Below, in pieces: positions 26,050 through 34,892 of a stretch of DNA of 43,934 bases. The notes below the pieces were generated by a model, which did not search any database, had not been told where the DNA came from, and saw only the letters and a list, made by a program, of their open reading frames with translations. The position numbers and the translations under genes are program-made. The DNA lies in assembly GCA_903923175.1 (NCBI GenBank), contig CAIXWQ010000732.1, positions 1 to 43,934 of the forward strand, written 5' to 3'. This DNA is from an uncultured delta proteobacterium. Its GTDB lineage: Bacteria; Myxococcota_A; Polyangia; Polyangiales; JADJMO01. Position 1 is the stretch's first letter. Every line of letters begins with the position of its first letter.

Positions 26050-26313
26050 TCAGGCGAGCTTCGAGACCTGCGACGCGAGGCGGCTGATCGTGCGCGAAGC
26101 CGCGCGACGGTGCATCGCGCCCTTCGTGGCCGCCTGATCGAGCTTCTGGGTCGCGTCCTTCAGGGCGGCCGACGCCGCGCCCTTGTCCTTCGCGGCAACC
26201 GCCGCACGGACCTTCTTGACGAAGGTGCGCACCGCGCTGGTGACGGCGTTGTTGCGGTTGGTGCGGACGATGCGCTGACGGTTGCGCTTCTCGGCAGACG
26301 GGTGATTCGCCAC
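26050..26313 (-). CDS. rpsT: 30S ribosomal protein S20
   Basis: An 87-residue, Lys/Arg/Ala-rich all-helical protein that begins VANHPSAEKRNRQR, the hallmark of S20. It binds 16S rRNA in the small subunit. The start is GTG at 26313, with GGAG 7 nt upstream; longer readings to 26340 are not needed. Non-AUG starts are common for rpsT and fit autogenous translational control known in E. coli. Its own promoter lies at 26389-26416, giving a leader of roughly 70 nt. A hairpin follows the gene. It is a single-gene unit between a glycosyltransferase gene and a divergent metallopeptidase gene. Confidence 0.95.
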   Translation of the reverse strand: MANHPSAEKRNRQRIVRTNRNNAVTSAVRTFVKKVRAAVAAKDKGAASAALKDATQKLDQAATKGAMHRRAASRTISRLASQVSKLA

Positions 26314-26388
26314 GATTGCTCTCCAGGGACGTCGTTCCACCCCCCGACCGAGTCGGTCTGGGAAAGGCGGCGGAAGTCAGGGCGCGGC

Positions 26389-26416
26389 AACATAGCGGAA
26401 CCGCCGGGATCGTCAA
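26389..26416 (-). promoter_or_regulatory. Sigma70-type promoter of rpsT
   Basis: Minus strand: -35 TTGACG (26411-26416), spacer 16 nt, -10 TATGTT (26389-26394). Transcription would start near 26382 and run leftward into rpsT. Confidence 0.65.
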
Positions 26417-26564
26417 GGGCACTGTACGTCCGCTCCCCCCGGCGCTCCCGTCGCGGAGCGCGCCGCCCCGGAGGAACGACGCCGCCGTGGGGCCGACCGC
26501 GGCCACGCCGACGTGCTCCATGATTCGCGACGCTCGAACGTCCTACGCTGAGGACCAACCGCCC

Positions 26565-29471
26565 ATGACCACTTCGTCGCTCCGCCTGCTCCGTCGTCTC
26601 GCGCCGCTCTCGCTCCTCCTGCCGCTGATCGCGTTCGCGCCCGCGGCGAGCGCGGGCCCCGGCGAGGCGGGCATCAAGCCTGCCGGCTCCACCAGCGCGC
26701 GTCCTTTGCCGACCGGCAAGCTCGGCTCCGGGCTCGAGGCGCTCGAGAAGTCCGACTACGCGACGGCGGAGGCCGACCTCAAGGCGGTCACGGGCAAGGA
26801 CGTCGCGAAGGCGACGGTCGGCCTCGCGCGACTCGCGTACGAGACGGGCAAGCACGCCGATGCGGAGGCGCTCGCGAAGAAGGCCGCGACGCTCGCGGGC
26901 ACCGACGCGGAGACGAAGTTCGACGCGATCGGCTGGCAGGGGATGGCGATGCTCGCGACGGGGCGCATCGAGGACGCCATCAAGCTCACCGAGCCGCTCG
27001 ACGACGAGCAGAAGGCGCCGCGTGCGCGGATGGTGTTGGTCGACGCTTACGTGCGCAAGGGCGAGCGCGACGACGCGCGCAAGTCGGCCGACAAGCTCCA
27101 GGCGGACAGCGAGGGGGACTCGGACGAGGTCTACAGGACGCCGTGGGGGCTCGCGTGCGTCGGTCGGGTCTCGTACCTCGTGCGTGACGTCAAGTACGCG
27201 AACGGCACCTTCAAGGAGGCGCAGCGCGCGCAGAAGAAGCACGTCGAGACCAACCTGTACTGGGCGCGCCTGTTCCTCGACTACTACGATCCGGGACACG
27301 CCGAGGAGAGCGTCCGTGACGCGCTCGCCGTCGCGCCGAACAACGCGATGGCGCACGTGCTCCAGGCCGAGATCAAGCTCGAACAGAGCTTCGACTGGGA
27401 CGCGGCCGAGAAGGAGATCGACACCGCGCTGAAGATCAATCCGAAGCTCCCGCGGGCCTATTTCGTGCGCGCGTCGCTGAAGCTCCACGATCTCGAGATC
27501 GCCAACGCCGAGGCCGAGATCGCCAAGGGGCTCGCGATCGATCCGAACGATCTCGAGCTGCTCTCGCTGCGGGCGGCGGCGCGCTTCCTCGACGACGACC
27601 TCGCCGGCTACGCGAAGGCGAAGGACGAGGTGCTGAAGAAGCACAACGCCGGGTTCGGGAACTTCTTCGTCATCGTCGGCGAGTTCGCCGAGTGGGAGCA
27701 CCGCTACGACGACCTCGTCACGATGATGCAGGAGGCGACCAAGATCGACCCGCGCAACGGCAAGGCGTGGGCGGAGCTCGGGTTCAACCTGCTCCGACGC
27801 GGCGACGAGAAGGAGGGGCGCGCCGCGCTCGACAGCGGTTACAAGGTCGACAAGTTCAACGTCCGCCTCGTGAACATGTTGAACCTGTACGAGAAGACGC
27901 TCGACAAGGAGTTCGCGCTCTACGACGGCACCGGCACCGCGAGCACGCTCCGCTTCCGCTTCCAGAAGGACGAAGCGCCGCTGCTCGGGCGCTACCTGCC
28001 GAAGACGCTGGGCAACGCCTGGGGCGTGATGGTGAAGAAGTACGGGTTCACGCCGAAGAACCCGGTGCAGATCGAGGTCTACCCGGAGCGCTCTCACTTC
28101 AGCGTGCGCACCGCGGGGCTGCCGAGCATCGGGCCGGCGGGGGTGTGCTTCGGGCGCGTGATCACGGCGGTGTCGCCCAAGAAGGAAGCGAGCAACTGGG
28201 GGCTCGTGCTCTGGCACGAGCTCGGCCACGTCTTCGCCATCCAGCTGTCGAAGAACCACGTGCCGCGCTGGTTCACCGAAGGGCTCAGCGAGTACGAGAC
28301 GATCGTCACGCGGCCGGAGTGGCACCGCGATCTCGATCCGCAGCTGTGGCTCGGTCTGAAGGCGAACCGCCTGCCCAAGGTCGCCGACATGAACCGCGCG
28401 TTCACGCACGCCAAGACGCAGAGCGACGTCGTGGTCGCGTACTACGCGTCGTCGCAGATGATCGTCTACATCGCCGAGAAGTACGGCTTCCCGAAGATCG
28501 TCGAGATGCTCAAGCTCTGGGGCGAGGGGAAGAAGTCGGTCGACGTCGTGAAGACCGCGCTCGGCGTCTCCGCCGATCAGCTCGACACCGACTTCCGCAG
28601 CTGGGTGAAGAAGAAGCTCGCGCGCTACGACGGGCAGTTCATGTTCGATCCGGCCGGGCTACCCGAGCTCGACGACGCCAAGAAGGCGAGCGACGCTGCG
28701 CCGAAGGACGCCAACAAGCGCGCGAACTACGCGGCAGCGCTGTTCGTGGAGCGCAAGTTCAAGGAGGCCGACACGGTCGCGAAGGAAGCCATCGGGCTCG
28801 ACGCGAACCAGCAGCTCGCGCACTACATCCTCGCGAAGCTCGCGTTCGGGCTGCGCAAGGACGCGAACGAGACGCGCGCGCACGTGACCGCGATCATCGG
28901 CGCCGGCGGCGACGGGTTCACCGTGGAGAACATGCTCGCCGATCTCGGCGAGGCGTCGAAGGAACCGAAGGCGTCGCGCGCCGCGCTCGAGAAGGCGATC
29001 AAGTTCGACCCGACGCAGTTCGGCCCCTACGTCGATCTGTACGAGCTCGCCGTGACCGAGAAGCGCGACGACGACGCGCTCGAGCTGCTGCGCAAGATGG
29101 TGAAGCTCGATCCGCACGAGCGGCTCCCCTGGAAGAAACTGATGGAGGAGCTCGTGAAGCGCGGGCTCTGGGACGAGGCCGTCCAGCTCGGCGAGGGGGC
29201 GATCTTCGTCGACGTCTACGCGCCCGAGACGCACGGCAGCTACGCGCGCGCGCTCTCGATGAAGGGGCGCTACAAGGACGCGCACGACGAGATCGACGGC
29301 GGGCTCGCGGCCGCGCCGAAGCCCGAGGGCGAGGCCTACCTGCGCGTCGAGTCGGCGCGGATCTACGCGCTCGAGAAGAACGGCGCGAAGGCCAAGAGCG
29401 AGCTCGACGCCGCGCTCAAGCTCGATCCGAAGAACGCCGAGGCGGCGAAGCTCAAGGCGACGATCAAGTAG
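26565..29471 (+). CDS. Exported TPR protein with embedded gluzincin-type metallopeptidase domain
   Basis: A 968-residue protein. A signal peptide (about 1-30, ending ASAGPGE) precedes TPR helices to about residue 430. A peptidase-MA-like domain follows, with zinc motif HELGH at 551-555 and third ligand Glu572 in WFTEGLSEYE (HExxH-x16-E). A second set of TPR helices runs from about 680 to the end (ARIYALEKNGAKAKSELDAA). All catalytic residues are present. Such TPR-peptidase-TPR proteins are recurrent in Myxococcota, but no substrate is known to me. ATG 26565 places the signal peptide; the frame extends upstream to 26316 without a better start. The gene is divergent from rpsT and convergent with the next gene, with a 12-bp gap. 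Confidence 0.85.
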   Translation: MTTSSLRLLRRLAPLSLLLPLIAFAPAASAGPGEAGIKPAGSTSARPLPTGKLGSGLEALEKSDYATAEADLKAVTGKDVAKATVGLARLAYETGKHADAEALAKKAATLAGTDAETKFDAIGWQGMAMLATGRIEDAIKLTEPLDDEQKAPRARMVLVDAYVRKGERDDARKSADKLQADSEGDSDEVYRTPWGLACVGRVSYLVRDVKYANGTFKEAQRAQKKHVETNLYWARLFLDYYDPGHAEESVRDALAVAPNNAMAHVLQAEIKLEQSFDWDAAEKEIDTALKINPKLPRAYFVRASLKLHDLEIANAEAEIAKGLAIDPNDLELLSLRAAARFLDDDLAGYAKAKDEVLKKHNAGFGNFFVIVGEFAEWEHRYDDLVTMMQEATKIDPRNGKAWAELGFNLLRRGDEKEGRAALDSGYKVDKFNVRLVNMLNLYEKTLDKEFALYDGTGTASTLRFRFQKDEAPLLGRYLPKTLGNAWGVMVKKYGFTPKNPVQIEVYPERSHFSVRTAGLPSIGPAGVCFGRVITAVSPKKEASNWGLVLWHELGHVFAIQLSKNHVPRWFTEGLSEYETIVTRPEWHRDLDPQLWLGLKANRLPKVADMNRAFTHAKTQSDVVVAYYASSQMIVYIAEKYGFPKIVEMLKLWGEGKKSVDVVKTALGVSADQLDTDFRSWVKKKLARYDGQFMFDPAGLPELDDAKKASDAAPKDANKRANYAAALFVERKFKEADTVAKEAIGLDANQQLAHYILAKLAFGLRKDANETRAHVTAIIGAGGDGFTVENMLADLGEASKEPKASRAALEKAIKFDPTQFGPYVDLYELAVTEKRDDDALELLRKMVKLDPHERLPWKKLMEELVKRGLWDEAVQLGEGAIFVDVYAPETHGSYARALSMKGRYKDAHDEIDGGLAAAPKPEGEAYLRVESARIYALEKNGAKAKSELDAALKLDPKNAEAAKLKATIK

Positions 29472-29483
29472 CGGCGGCGCGCG

Positions 29484-30254
29484 CTAGCGGGTGCTCGACG
29501 CAGGGCCGCTCGACGGCGGCGGCTGGTACGACGAGCGCGTGATGGTCCCGTACATCTGGCTCAGGGTCGCGATCTGCTCGTCGAGGATCTGCGGCTCGAA
29601 CCGCGGCGGGCCGTAGTTCGTCGCCACGAGCCCGCCGGGACGCACCTCCAGGATTCCACGCCAGGTCGACTGCACGAGCAGCTGTCGCAGCGGCAGCGGC
29701 AGCGCCATGAGCCCCTCCTCGCGCGAGGGGGTCGCGATCTCGAAGTGCGCCTCGAAGACGGCGTCGGCCACGGTGCCGCGCACGCCGCGACCGTAGGTGC
29801 GGCGCATGAAATTCTGCCGCTCACGGTAGCGCCAGCGCGACAGCGTGCTCGGCGTCCGGCGGGAGTTGAAGATCGCGCGCAGCTCCTCGATGGCTTCCGG
29901 CTGCAGGCGCGAGCGGATCGCGGCGCGGTACTGCAGCTTCTCGCTCGTGAGGAAGTAGACGATGAACGGCTGCAGCGGCTTGCCCGCGCCGCCTTCGGCG
30001 AAGAGCTCGGCGATCCAGAGCCACGAGTCGCTGAACTTCGCGCGGATCTCGCGGCCGATCTGCACCGGGTTGAACAGGAAGACGAAGGGCGACCACTGCT
30101 GGAACCACGTGACGTCGGGCGCGGGGTTGTACTCGTACCCGCGTGCGCGGACCCACGCCTCCATCGCGCGGCGCGCGGCGATCGGATCCATCGGCTCTTG
30201 TGCGAGCGCGCGCTTGTCCCATCCCGGCGGAGGCGGCGGATAGATCGAGGCCAT
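29484..30254 (-). CDS. Uncharacterised poly-proline-start protein, copy 1 of a tandem pair
   Basis: A 256-residue soluble protein with no signal or membrane helix. It opens MASIYPPPPPGWDK, followed by a helical segment and the signature TWFQQWSPFVFLFNPVQIGR, then FLTSEKLQYRAAIRSRLQPE and PLPLRQLLVQSTWRGILEVR. The neighbouring upstream gene encodes a clear paralogue with the same order of motifs. The start at 30254 is chosen because both copies then begin with the same proline run; a longer frame to 30293 exists. Copy 1 carries an extra basic insertion near residues 130-160 (SRWRYRERQNFMRR). I recognise no family. Its C-terminus is Pro/Ser-rich. Confidence 0.75.
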   Translation of the reverse strand: MASIYPPPPPGWDKRALAQEPMDPIAARRAMEAWVRARGYEYNPAPDVTWFQQWSPFVFLFNPVQIGREIRAKFSDSWLWIAELFAEGGAGKPLQPFIVYFLTSEKLQYRAAIRSRLQPEAIEELRAIFNSRRTPSTLSRWRYRERQNFMRRTYGRGVRGTVADAVFEAHFEIATPSREEGLMALPLPLRQLLVQSTWRGILEVRPGGLVATNYGPPRFEPQILDEQIATLSQMYGTITRSSYQPPPSSGPASSTR

Positions 30255-30302
30255 GTCGGCGCAGGGTAGCACCGGCGAACCGGCCCCCGTCACGCCCCGC
30301 GG

Positions 30303-30998
30303 TCAGGGGGGCGCAGTGACGGCGTGCGGGTACTGGGTGGCGGCGCGGTAGATCTGGCCGACCACCGCGAGCGTCGCGTCGAGCGAGGCGGGGTCGAAGC
30401 CGGGGCGATCGTTCATCGAGCACACGAGCCCGCCGGCGCGAAGCTCGAGGACGCCGCGGAACCCGGCCTGCAGCAACTGTTGCCGGAGCGGCACGGGGAG
30501 GGCGGCGTTCCCCTCGTCGCGCGTCGGCACCGCGACGTCGAAGCGCGCTTCGAACGTGGGATCGCCCAGGATCGCGCCGGCGATCGGCTTCGCGCTGCCG
30601 AACAGGTCGTCGAAGCCGCGAGAGAGATCGGCGACCACGCCGCCGCTGGTCTTCGAACGGATCGCTGCTCGATACGCGAGCCGCGGCGAGGTGAGGAAGC
30701 ACGTGACGTGGCGGTCCTCTCCGGCCACCTCCTTCACGGCGTCCCCCTCGAAGGCCTCGACCACCCACACGGTCGCCTCGCCCGCGGTCATGCGCAGCTC
30801 GCGGCCGAGGCGCTGGATCCGGAACAGGTAGGTGAACGGTGCCCAGGCTTGGTACCAGGCGAGGTCGGGCGTCGCGGTCAGGAAATAGCCGCGCTGGCGG
30901 GCCCACTCGGCGAAGGCGCGCTCGGGCGCGTACGGGTCGGCGGGCGGCGGAGGAGGGGGGAACCCACCCCCCGGAGGCGGCGGCGGATAGTAGGCCAT
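30303..30998 (-). CDS. Uncharacterised poly-proline-start protein, copy 2 of a tandem pair
   Basis: A 231-residue protein beginning MAYYPPPPPGGGFPPPPPP. The body parallels copy 1: AWYQAWAPFTYLFRIQRLGR, FLTSPRLAYRAAIRSK, PVPLRQQLLQAGFRGVLELR, and RPGFDPASLDATLAVVGQIY against the equivalent tail of copy 1. The two genes are 48 bp apart on the same strand, so they are probably co-transcribed. Proline-rich N-termini of this sort often mediate protein contacts, but no function can be assigned. It is divergent from the acyl-CoA dehydrogenase gene across 139 bp. Confidence 0.75.
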   Translation of the reverse strand: MAYYPPPPPGGGFPPPPPPADPYAPERAFAEWARQRGYFLTATPDLAWYQAWAPFTYLFRIQRLGRELRMTAGEATVWVVEAFEGDAVKEVAGEDRHVTCFLTSPRLAYRAAIRSKTSGGVVADLSRGFDDLFGSAKPIAGAILGDPTFEARFDVAVPTRDEGNAALPVPLRQQLLQAGFRGVLELRAGGLVCSMNDRPGFDPASLDATLAVVGQIYRAATQYPHAVTAPP

Positions 30999-31137
30999 CG
31001 GAGTGACTCTACACCTCGCTCCACGCGCCGGCATCGGGTCGGAGCGGCTGCGGACCAGGCGTCAAGGCGAGCTCGGATGGGTCCGGTTTCGTCGGACCGA
31101 CGCTGCGCGCATTGACCGTGATCCGCGGCGACCGTAC

Positions 31138-32292
31138 ATGCCCCGCACGATGGACTTCGACCACTCCGAGACCCACCAGCAGCTTCGTGACAGCGTCCGC
31201 GATTTCGCCGAGCGCGAGGTCAGGCCGAAGGCGATCCAGTGGGACAAGGAGGAGCGGTTCCCGACGGAGATCGTGCCGAAGCTCGCCGAGATGGGGCTGC
31301 TCGGCATCCGCGTGCCCGAGGAGTACGGCGGCGCCGCGATGGACACGACGTCCTACGCGATCTGCGTCGAGGAGCTGGCGCGTGTCGACGGCTCGCTCGC
31401 GCTGACGGTCGCGTCTCACAACGGCCTCGGCACCGGTCACGTGCTCGCGTTCGGCAACGAGGCGCAGAAGCGCAAGTACCTGCCGAAGGCCTGCTCGGGC
31501 GAGTGGCTGGCCGCGTGGGGGCTCACGGAGCCCGGCAGCGGCTCGGACGCGTCCGGCATGGCGACGAACGCGAAGCGCGATGGTGATCACTGGATCATCA
31601 ACGGCACCAAGATGTTCATCACGCAGGGGTCGGTCGGCGGCTTCTGCGTCGTGCTCGCGAAGACGTCGCCCGAGAAGAAGCAGAAGGGGATCACGGCGTT
31701 CATCGTCGAGCACGGAACGCCGGGCTTCCGCGCGTCGAAGCACCTCGAGAAGCTCGGCATGCGCTCGAGCGACACCTGCGAGCTCTCGTTCGAGGACGTC
31801 CGCGTCCACGACTCCCAGCGCCTCGGTGAGGTCGATCGCGGCTTCCTCGACACGCTGCAGATCCTCGACAAGGGGCGCATCTCCATCGGCGCGCTCGCCC
31901 TCGGGCTCGGCCGCGGAGCGCAGGAGCTCGGCATCGCCTACGCCAAGGAGCGCAAGCAGTTCGGCAAGCCGATCGCGGACTTCCAGGCGCTCCAGTGGAT
32001 GATCGCGGACAGCAAGGCGGAGCTCGATGCGGCCGCGCTGCTCATCTACCGCGCGGCATTCCTCGCCGACGCGGGCAGGCCGTTCTCGAAGGAGGCGAGC
32101 ATGGGCAAGCTGTACGCCTCGGAGGCCGCGACGCGCGCCTGCCAGCGGTCGCTGCAGATCCACGGCGGCTACGGCTACACGCGCGAGTACCAGGTCGAGC
32201 GTCACCTGCGCGACGCGAAGCTCTGCGAGATCGGCGAGGGGACCAGCGAGGTCCAGCGCATGGTCATCGCGCGGCACGTGCTCGCGGGCTGA
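31138..32292 (+). CDS. Acyl-CoA dehydrogenase
   Basis: A flavoprotein of 384 residues that oxidises acyl-CoA to enoyl-CoA and passes electrons to ETF. Family motifs are present: [11 protein letters not shown] near residue 130, [16 protein letters not shown] near 250, and the C-terminal [13 protein letters not shown] with the likely catalytic base Glu367. The [20 protein letters not shown] stretch is typical of short- and branched-chain members. The start is ATG 31138; ATG 31150 (MDFDHSE) is equally good by family alignment, and TTGACC with TACATG 17 nt later just ahead could give a nearly leaderless mRNA from it. It precedes the CoA-transferase genes by 234 bp of GC-rich low-complexity DNA with no gene, suggesting a joint acyl-CoA degradation role. 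Confidence 0.94.
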   Translation: MPRTMDFDHSETHQQLRDSVRDFAEREVRPKAIQWDKEERFPTEIVPKLAEMGLLGIRVPEEYGGAAMDTTSYAICVEELARVDGSLALTVASHNGLGTGHVLAFGNEAQKRKYLPKACSGEWLAAWGLTEPGSGSDASGMATNAKRDGDHWIINGTKMFITQGSVGGFCVVLAKTSPEKKQKGITAFIVEHGTPGFRASKHLEKLGMRSSDTCELSFEDVRVHDSQRLGEVDRGFLDTLQILDKGRISIGALALGLGRGAQELGIAYAKERKQFGKPIADFQALQWMIADSKAELDAAALLIYRAAFLADAGRPFSKEASMGKLYASEAATRACQRSLQIHGGYGYTREYQVERHLRDAKLCEIGEGTSEVQRMVIARHVLAG

Positions 32293-32526
32293 CGAGCCGG
32301 CGAGCGGAGCGAGCGCGCGAGCGCGCGTCGTCGGTGGTCGGCGCGGTCTGCCGCCGTCGTCCGCGCGCGTCGCCGCGTCGCTCCTCGCTCCCTGCGCGCG
32401 AATGGCCGTGACCGCGACTTGCCTCGCCTCCGCGTGCCGCGAACGTCTCTGCGCACCGTGCGTAGCGGCGCGCGTCATCGCGGCGGCTATGGTGCCCGCC
32501 CCGCGGTTGGACTACGCCACGGCGCC

Positions 32527-33276
32527 ATGAACAAGGTGTTCCCCGACGCGAAGAGCGCGCTCAAGGACATCCCCGACGGCGCGACGCTGCTCGCCGGTGG
32601 GTTCGGGCTCTGCGGCATCCCCGAGATGTGCATCGCAGCCCTCCGTGAGCTCGGCACCAAGGACCTGCTCGTCGTCAGCAACAACTGCGGCGTCGACGAC
32701 TTCGGCCTCGGGATCCTGCTGCAGAACAAGCAGATCCGGAAGATGATCTCGTCGTACGTCGGCGAGAACAAGGAGTTCGAGCGGCAGTACCTGAAGGGCG
32801 AGCTCGAGGTCGAGCTCACGCCGCAGGGGACGTTGGCCGAGCGCCTCCGCGCCGGCGGCGCCGGGATTCCCGCCTTCTACACGCCCACCGGCGTCGGGAC
32901 CGTGATCAGCGAGGGCGGCATGCCGCTCGAGCACGACGCGGCCGGCAAGGTGATCAAGACGAGCGAGAAGAAGGAAGTCCGCGAGTTCGACGGGCGCGAG
33001 TACATGCTCGAGCGCGCGATCACCGGTGACTTCGCCATCGTGAAGGCCTGGAAGGGCGATCGCTTCGGCAACCTCGTCTACCGGCAGACCGCGGCGAACT
33101 TCAACCCGATGATGGCGACGGCCGCGAAGGTCACGATCGCCGAGGTCGAGGAGCTCGTCGAGGTCGGCGAGATCCACCCCGATCAGGTGCACACGCCCGG
33201 GATCTACGTGCAGCGCATCGTGCACGGCAAGGGCTACCAGAAGCGCATCGAGCGCCGCACGCTTCGCAAGAGCTGA
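32527..33276 (+). CDS. scoA: 3-oxoacid CoA-transferase subunit A
   Basis: A 249-residue alpha subunit of a class I CoA-transferase. It moves CoA from succinyl-CoA or another donor to a 3-oxoacid such as acetoacetate. The glycine-rich N-terminal segment [13 protein letters not shown] is at about residues 21-33 and [13 protein letters not shown] near 120, both typical of the ScoA/AtoD group. There is no signal peptide. The start is ATG 32527 with no clear ribosome site; the frame extends upstream to 32419 without support. The beta subunit gene starts 19 nt after the stop, so the two form an operon and, by analogy with the family, a heteromeric enzyme. ScoA and AtoD cannot be told apart by eye. 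Confidence 0.92.
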   Translation: MNKVFPDAKSALKDIPDGATLLAGGFGLCGIPEMCIAALRELGTKDLLVVSNNCGVDDFGLGILLQNKQIRKMISSYVGENKEFERQYLKGELEVELTPQGTLAERLRAGGAGIPAFYTPTGVGTVISEGGMPLEHDAAGKVIKTSEKKEVREFDGREYMLERAITGDFAIVKAWKGDRFGNLVYRQTAANFNPMMATAAKVTIAEVEELVEVGEIHPDQVHTPGIYVQRIVHGKGYQKRIERRTLRKS

Positions 33277-33295
33277 CGAGCCGAGGGAGAACCAG

Positions 33296-33958
33296 ATGCC
33301 CGCCCTGACCCGTGATCAGATCGCCAAGCGCGCCGCGCAGGAGCTTCGCGACGGCTACTACGTCAACCTCGGCATCGGCATGCCGACGCTCGTCGCGAAC
33401 TTCATCCCCGAGGGGGTCGAGGTCGTGCTGCAGAGCGAGAACGGCCTCCTCGGCATCGGGCCTTACCCGACCGAGGCCGAGGTCGACGCCGATCTCATCA
33501 ACGCCGGCAAAGAGACGGTCACGATGATCAAGGGGTCATCGACGTTCTCGAGCGCCGAGTCGTTCGCGATGATCCGCGGCGGTCACATCGACCTCGCGAT
33601 CCTCGGTGCGATGCAGGTGGCGGAGAACGGCGATCTCGCGAACTGGATGATCCCCGGCAAGATGGTGAAGGGCATGGGCGGCGCGATGGATCTCGTCGCG
33701 CGCGCGCGCCGCGTGGTCGTGATCATGGAGCACGCGGCCAAGGACGGCTCGCCCAAGATCCTCAAGCAGTGCGATCTGCCGATCACCGGCAAGAAGGTCG
33801 TGCACCGGATCATCACCGAGATCGCGGTCATCGACGTCACGCCCGACGGGATGTTCCTGCGCGAGGTCGCCCCCGGGATCTCCGCGCGCGAGGTGCAGGA
33901 GAAGACGCAGCCGACGCTCAAGGTCGACGCCGAGCTCCGCGAGATCGCGGTGAGCTGA
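33296..33958 (+). CDS. scoB: 3-oxoacid CoA-transferase subunit B
   Basis: A 220-residue beta subunit. The catalytic glutamate lies in [11 protein letters not shown] (Glu48), which forms the enzyme-CoA thioester in this family. Other conserved parts are [19 protein letters not shown] near the N-terminus and [19 protein letters not shown] near residue 125. ATG 33296 is preceded by GGGAGA at 33285-33290. Length is normal. It is coupled with the alpha subunit gene directly upstream. Together with the upstream acyl-CoA dehydrogenase this suggests use of ketone bodies, branched-chain amino acids or stored acids as carbon source. The 94 bp to accD carry no gene. Confidence 0.93.
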   Translation: MPALTRDQIAKRAAQELRDGYYVNLGIGMPTLVANFIPEGVEVVLQSENGLLGIGPYPTEAEVDADLINAGKETVTMIKGSSTFSSAESFAMIRGGHIDLAILGAMQVAENGDLANWMIPGKMVKGMGGAMDLVARARRVVVIMEHAAKDGSPKILKQCDLPITGKKVVHRIITEIAVIDVTPDGMFLREVAPGISAREVQEKTQPTLKVDAELREIAVS

Positions 33959-34052
33959 AGCTCCGACGCGTGCTGCGAGGCGCGGAGGCACCGAGGCCTT
34001 CGCGCTTTCGCATTTCGATCGCACACTTCGCCTCGGACGAGTGAGGTAGCAG

Positions 34053-34892
34053 TTGGCCTGGAACGAGCGCGTTCGACCCGAGACCGACGCGAGCGAGAAG
34101 CGCTCGGCCGGCAAGGGCGTCTTTCGCAAGTGCGACGGCTGCGGCGAGACGCTGCTCGCCGAGGTGCTGGAGAACAACTTCGAAGTCTGCCCGAGCTGCG
34201 GCGCGCACCACCGCCTGCGGCACGACGGCTGGCGCCGGCTGATCCTCGATCGGGGCGAGCTCGTCGAATGGGATCGCCACCTCGAGCCCGCCGATCCGCT
34301 GCAGTTCAGCGACGGTCGTGGCTACCGCGAGCGCATCGCGTCGGCGCAGAAGGCGACGGGCGCGACCGAGGCGATCGAGATCGGCCGCGGCCACATAGAC
34401 GGGCTCGCGATCGGGTGGGGGGCCTTCCACTTCACGTTCATGGGGGGCTCGATGGGCTCCGTCGACGGCGAGAAGATCGCGCGGCTCTTCGAGCGCGCGA
34501 CCGCCGAGTCGCTGCCGGTCGTGCTGCTCCAGGCTTCGGGCGGCGCGCGCATGCAGGAGGGGATCCTCTCGCTGATGCAGATGGCGAAGACGGTCGCCGC
34601 GCTGGGCCGACTGCGCGAGGCCGGCCTGCCGTTCATCTCCGTCTGCCTGCACCCGACGACCGGCGGTGTCGCCGCGAGCTTCGCGCTCCTCGGCGACGTG
34701 AACATGGCCGAGCCGAAGGCGCTCGTCGGGTTCGCGGGCCCGCGCGTGATCGAGTCGACCATCCGCCAGACGCTCCCCGAAGGGTTCCAGCGCGCGGAGT
34801 TCCTGCTGGAGCACGGCATGATCGATCGCGTCGTGCCGCGCACCAGCATGCGCGCCGAGATCGCCACGATTTTGCGGCACCTCCGGCGATGA
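34053..34892 (+). CDS. accD: Acetyl-CoA carboxylase carboxyltransferase beta subunit
   Basis: Part of the carboxyltransferase that forms malonyl-CoA for fatty acid synthesis. The 279-residue product has the N-terminal zinc ribbon with C27, C30, C46 and C49 (KCDGCG and VCPSCG) and the crotonase-like core with QASGGARMQEG near residue 165 and PTTGGVAASFALLGD near 200. The start is TTG at 34053 with GAGG 6 nt before it; no ATG or GTG gives the zinc ribbon. The alpha subunit gene accA is not in the window. The stop overlaps the ATG of folC in an ATGA arrangement, the accD-folC order being common in bacteria. Confidence 0.95.
   Translation: MAWNERVRPETDASEKRSAGKGVFRKCDGCGETLLAEVLENNFEVCPSCGAHHRLRHDGWRRLILDRGELVEWDRHLEPADPLQFSDGRGYRERIASAQKATGATEAIEIGRGHIDGLAIGWGAFHFTFMGGSMGSVDGEKIARLFERATAESLPVVLLQASGGARMQEGILSLMQMAKTVAALGRLREAGLPFISVCLHPTTGGVAASFALLGDVNMAEPKALVGFAGPRVIESTIRQTLPEGFQRAEFLLEHGMIDRVVPRTSMRAEIATILRHLRR

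Noticed and set aside
32293-32526. Possible small gene or repeat between the acyl-CoA dehydrogenase and CoA-transferase genes
   Set aside because: The DNA is GC-rich low complexity (GAGCG/GCGCG runs); no frame with a ribosome site and no defined hairpin with U-run was seen.
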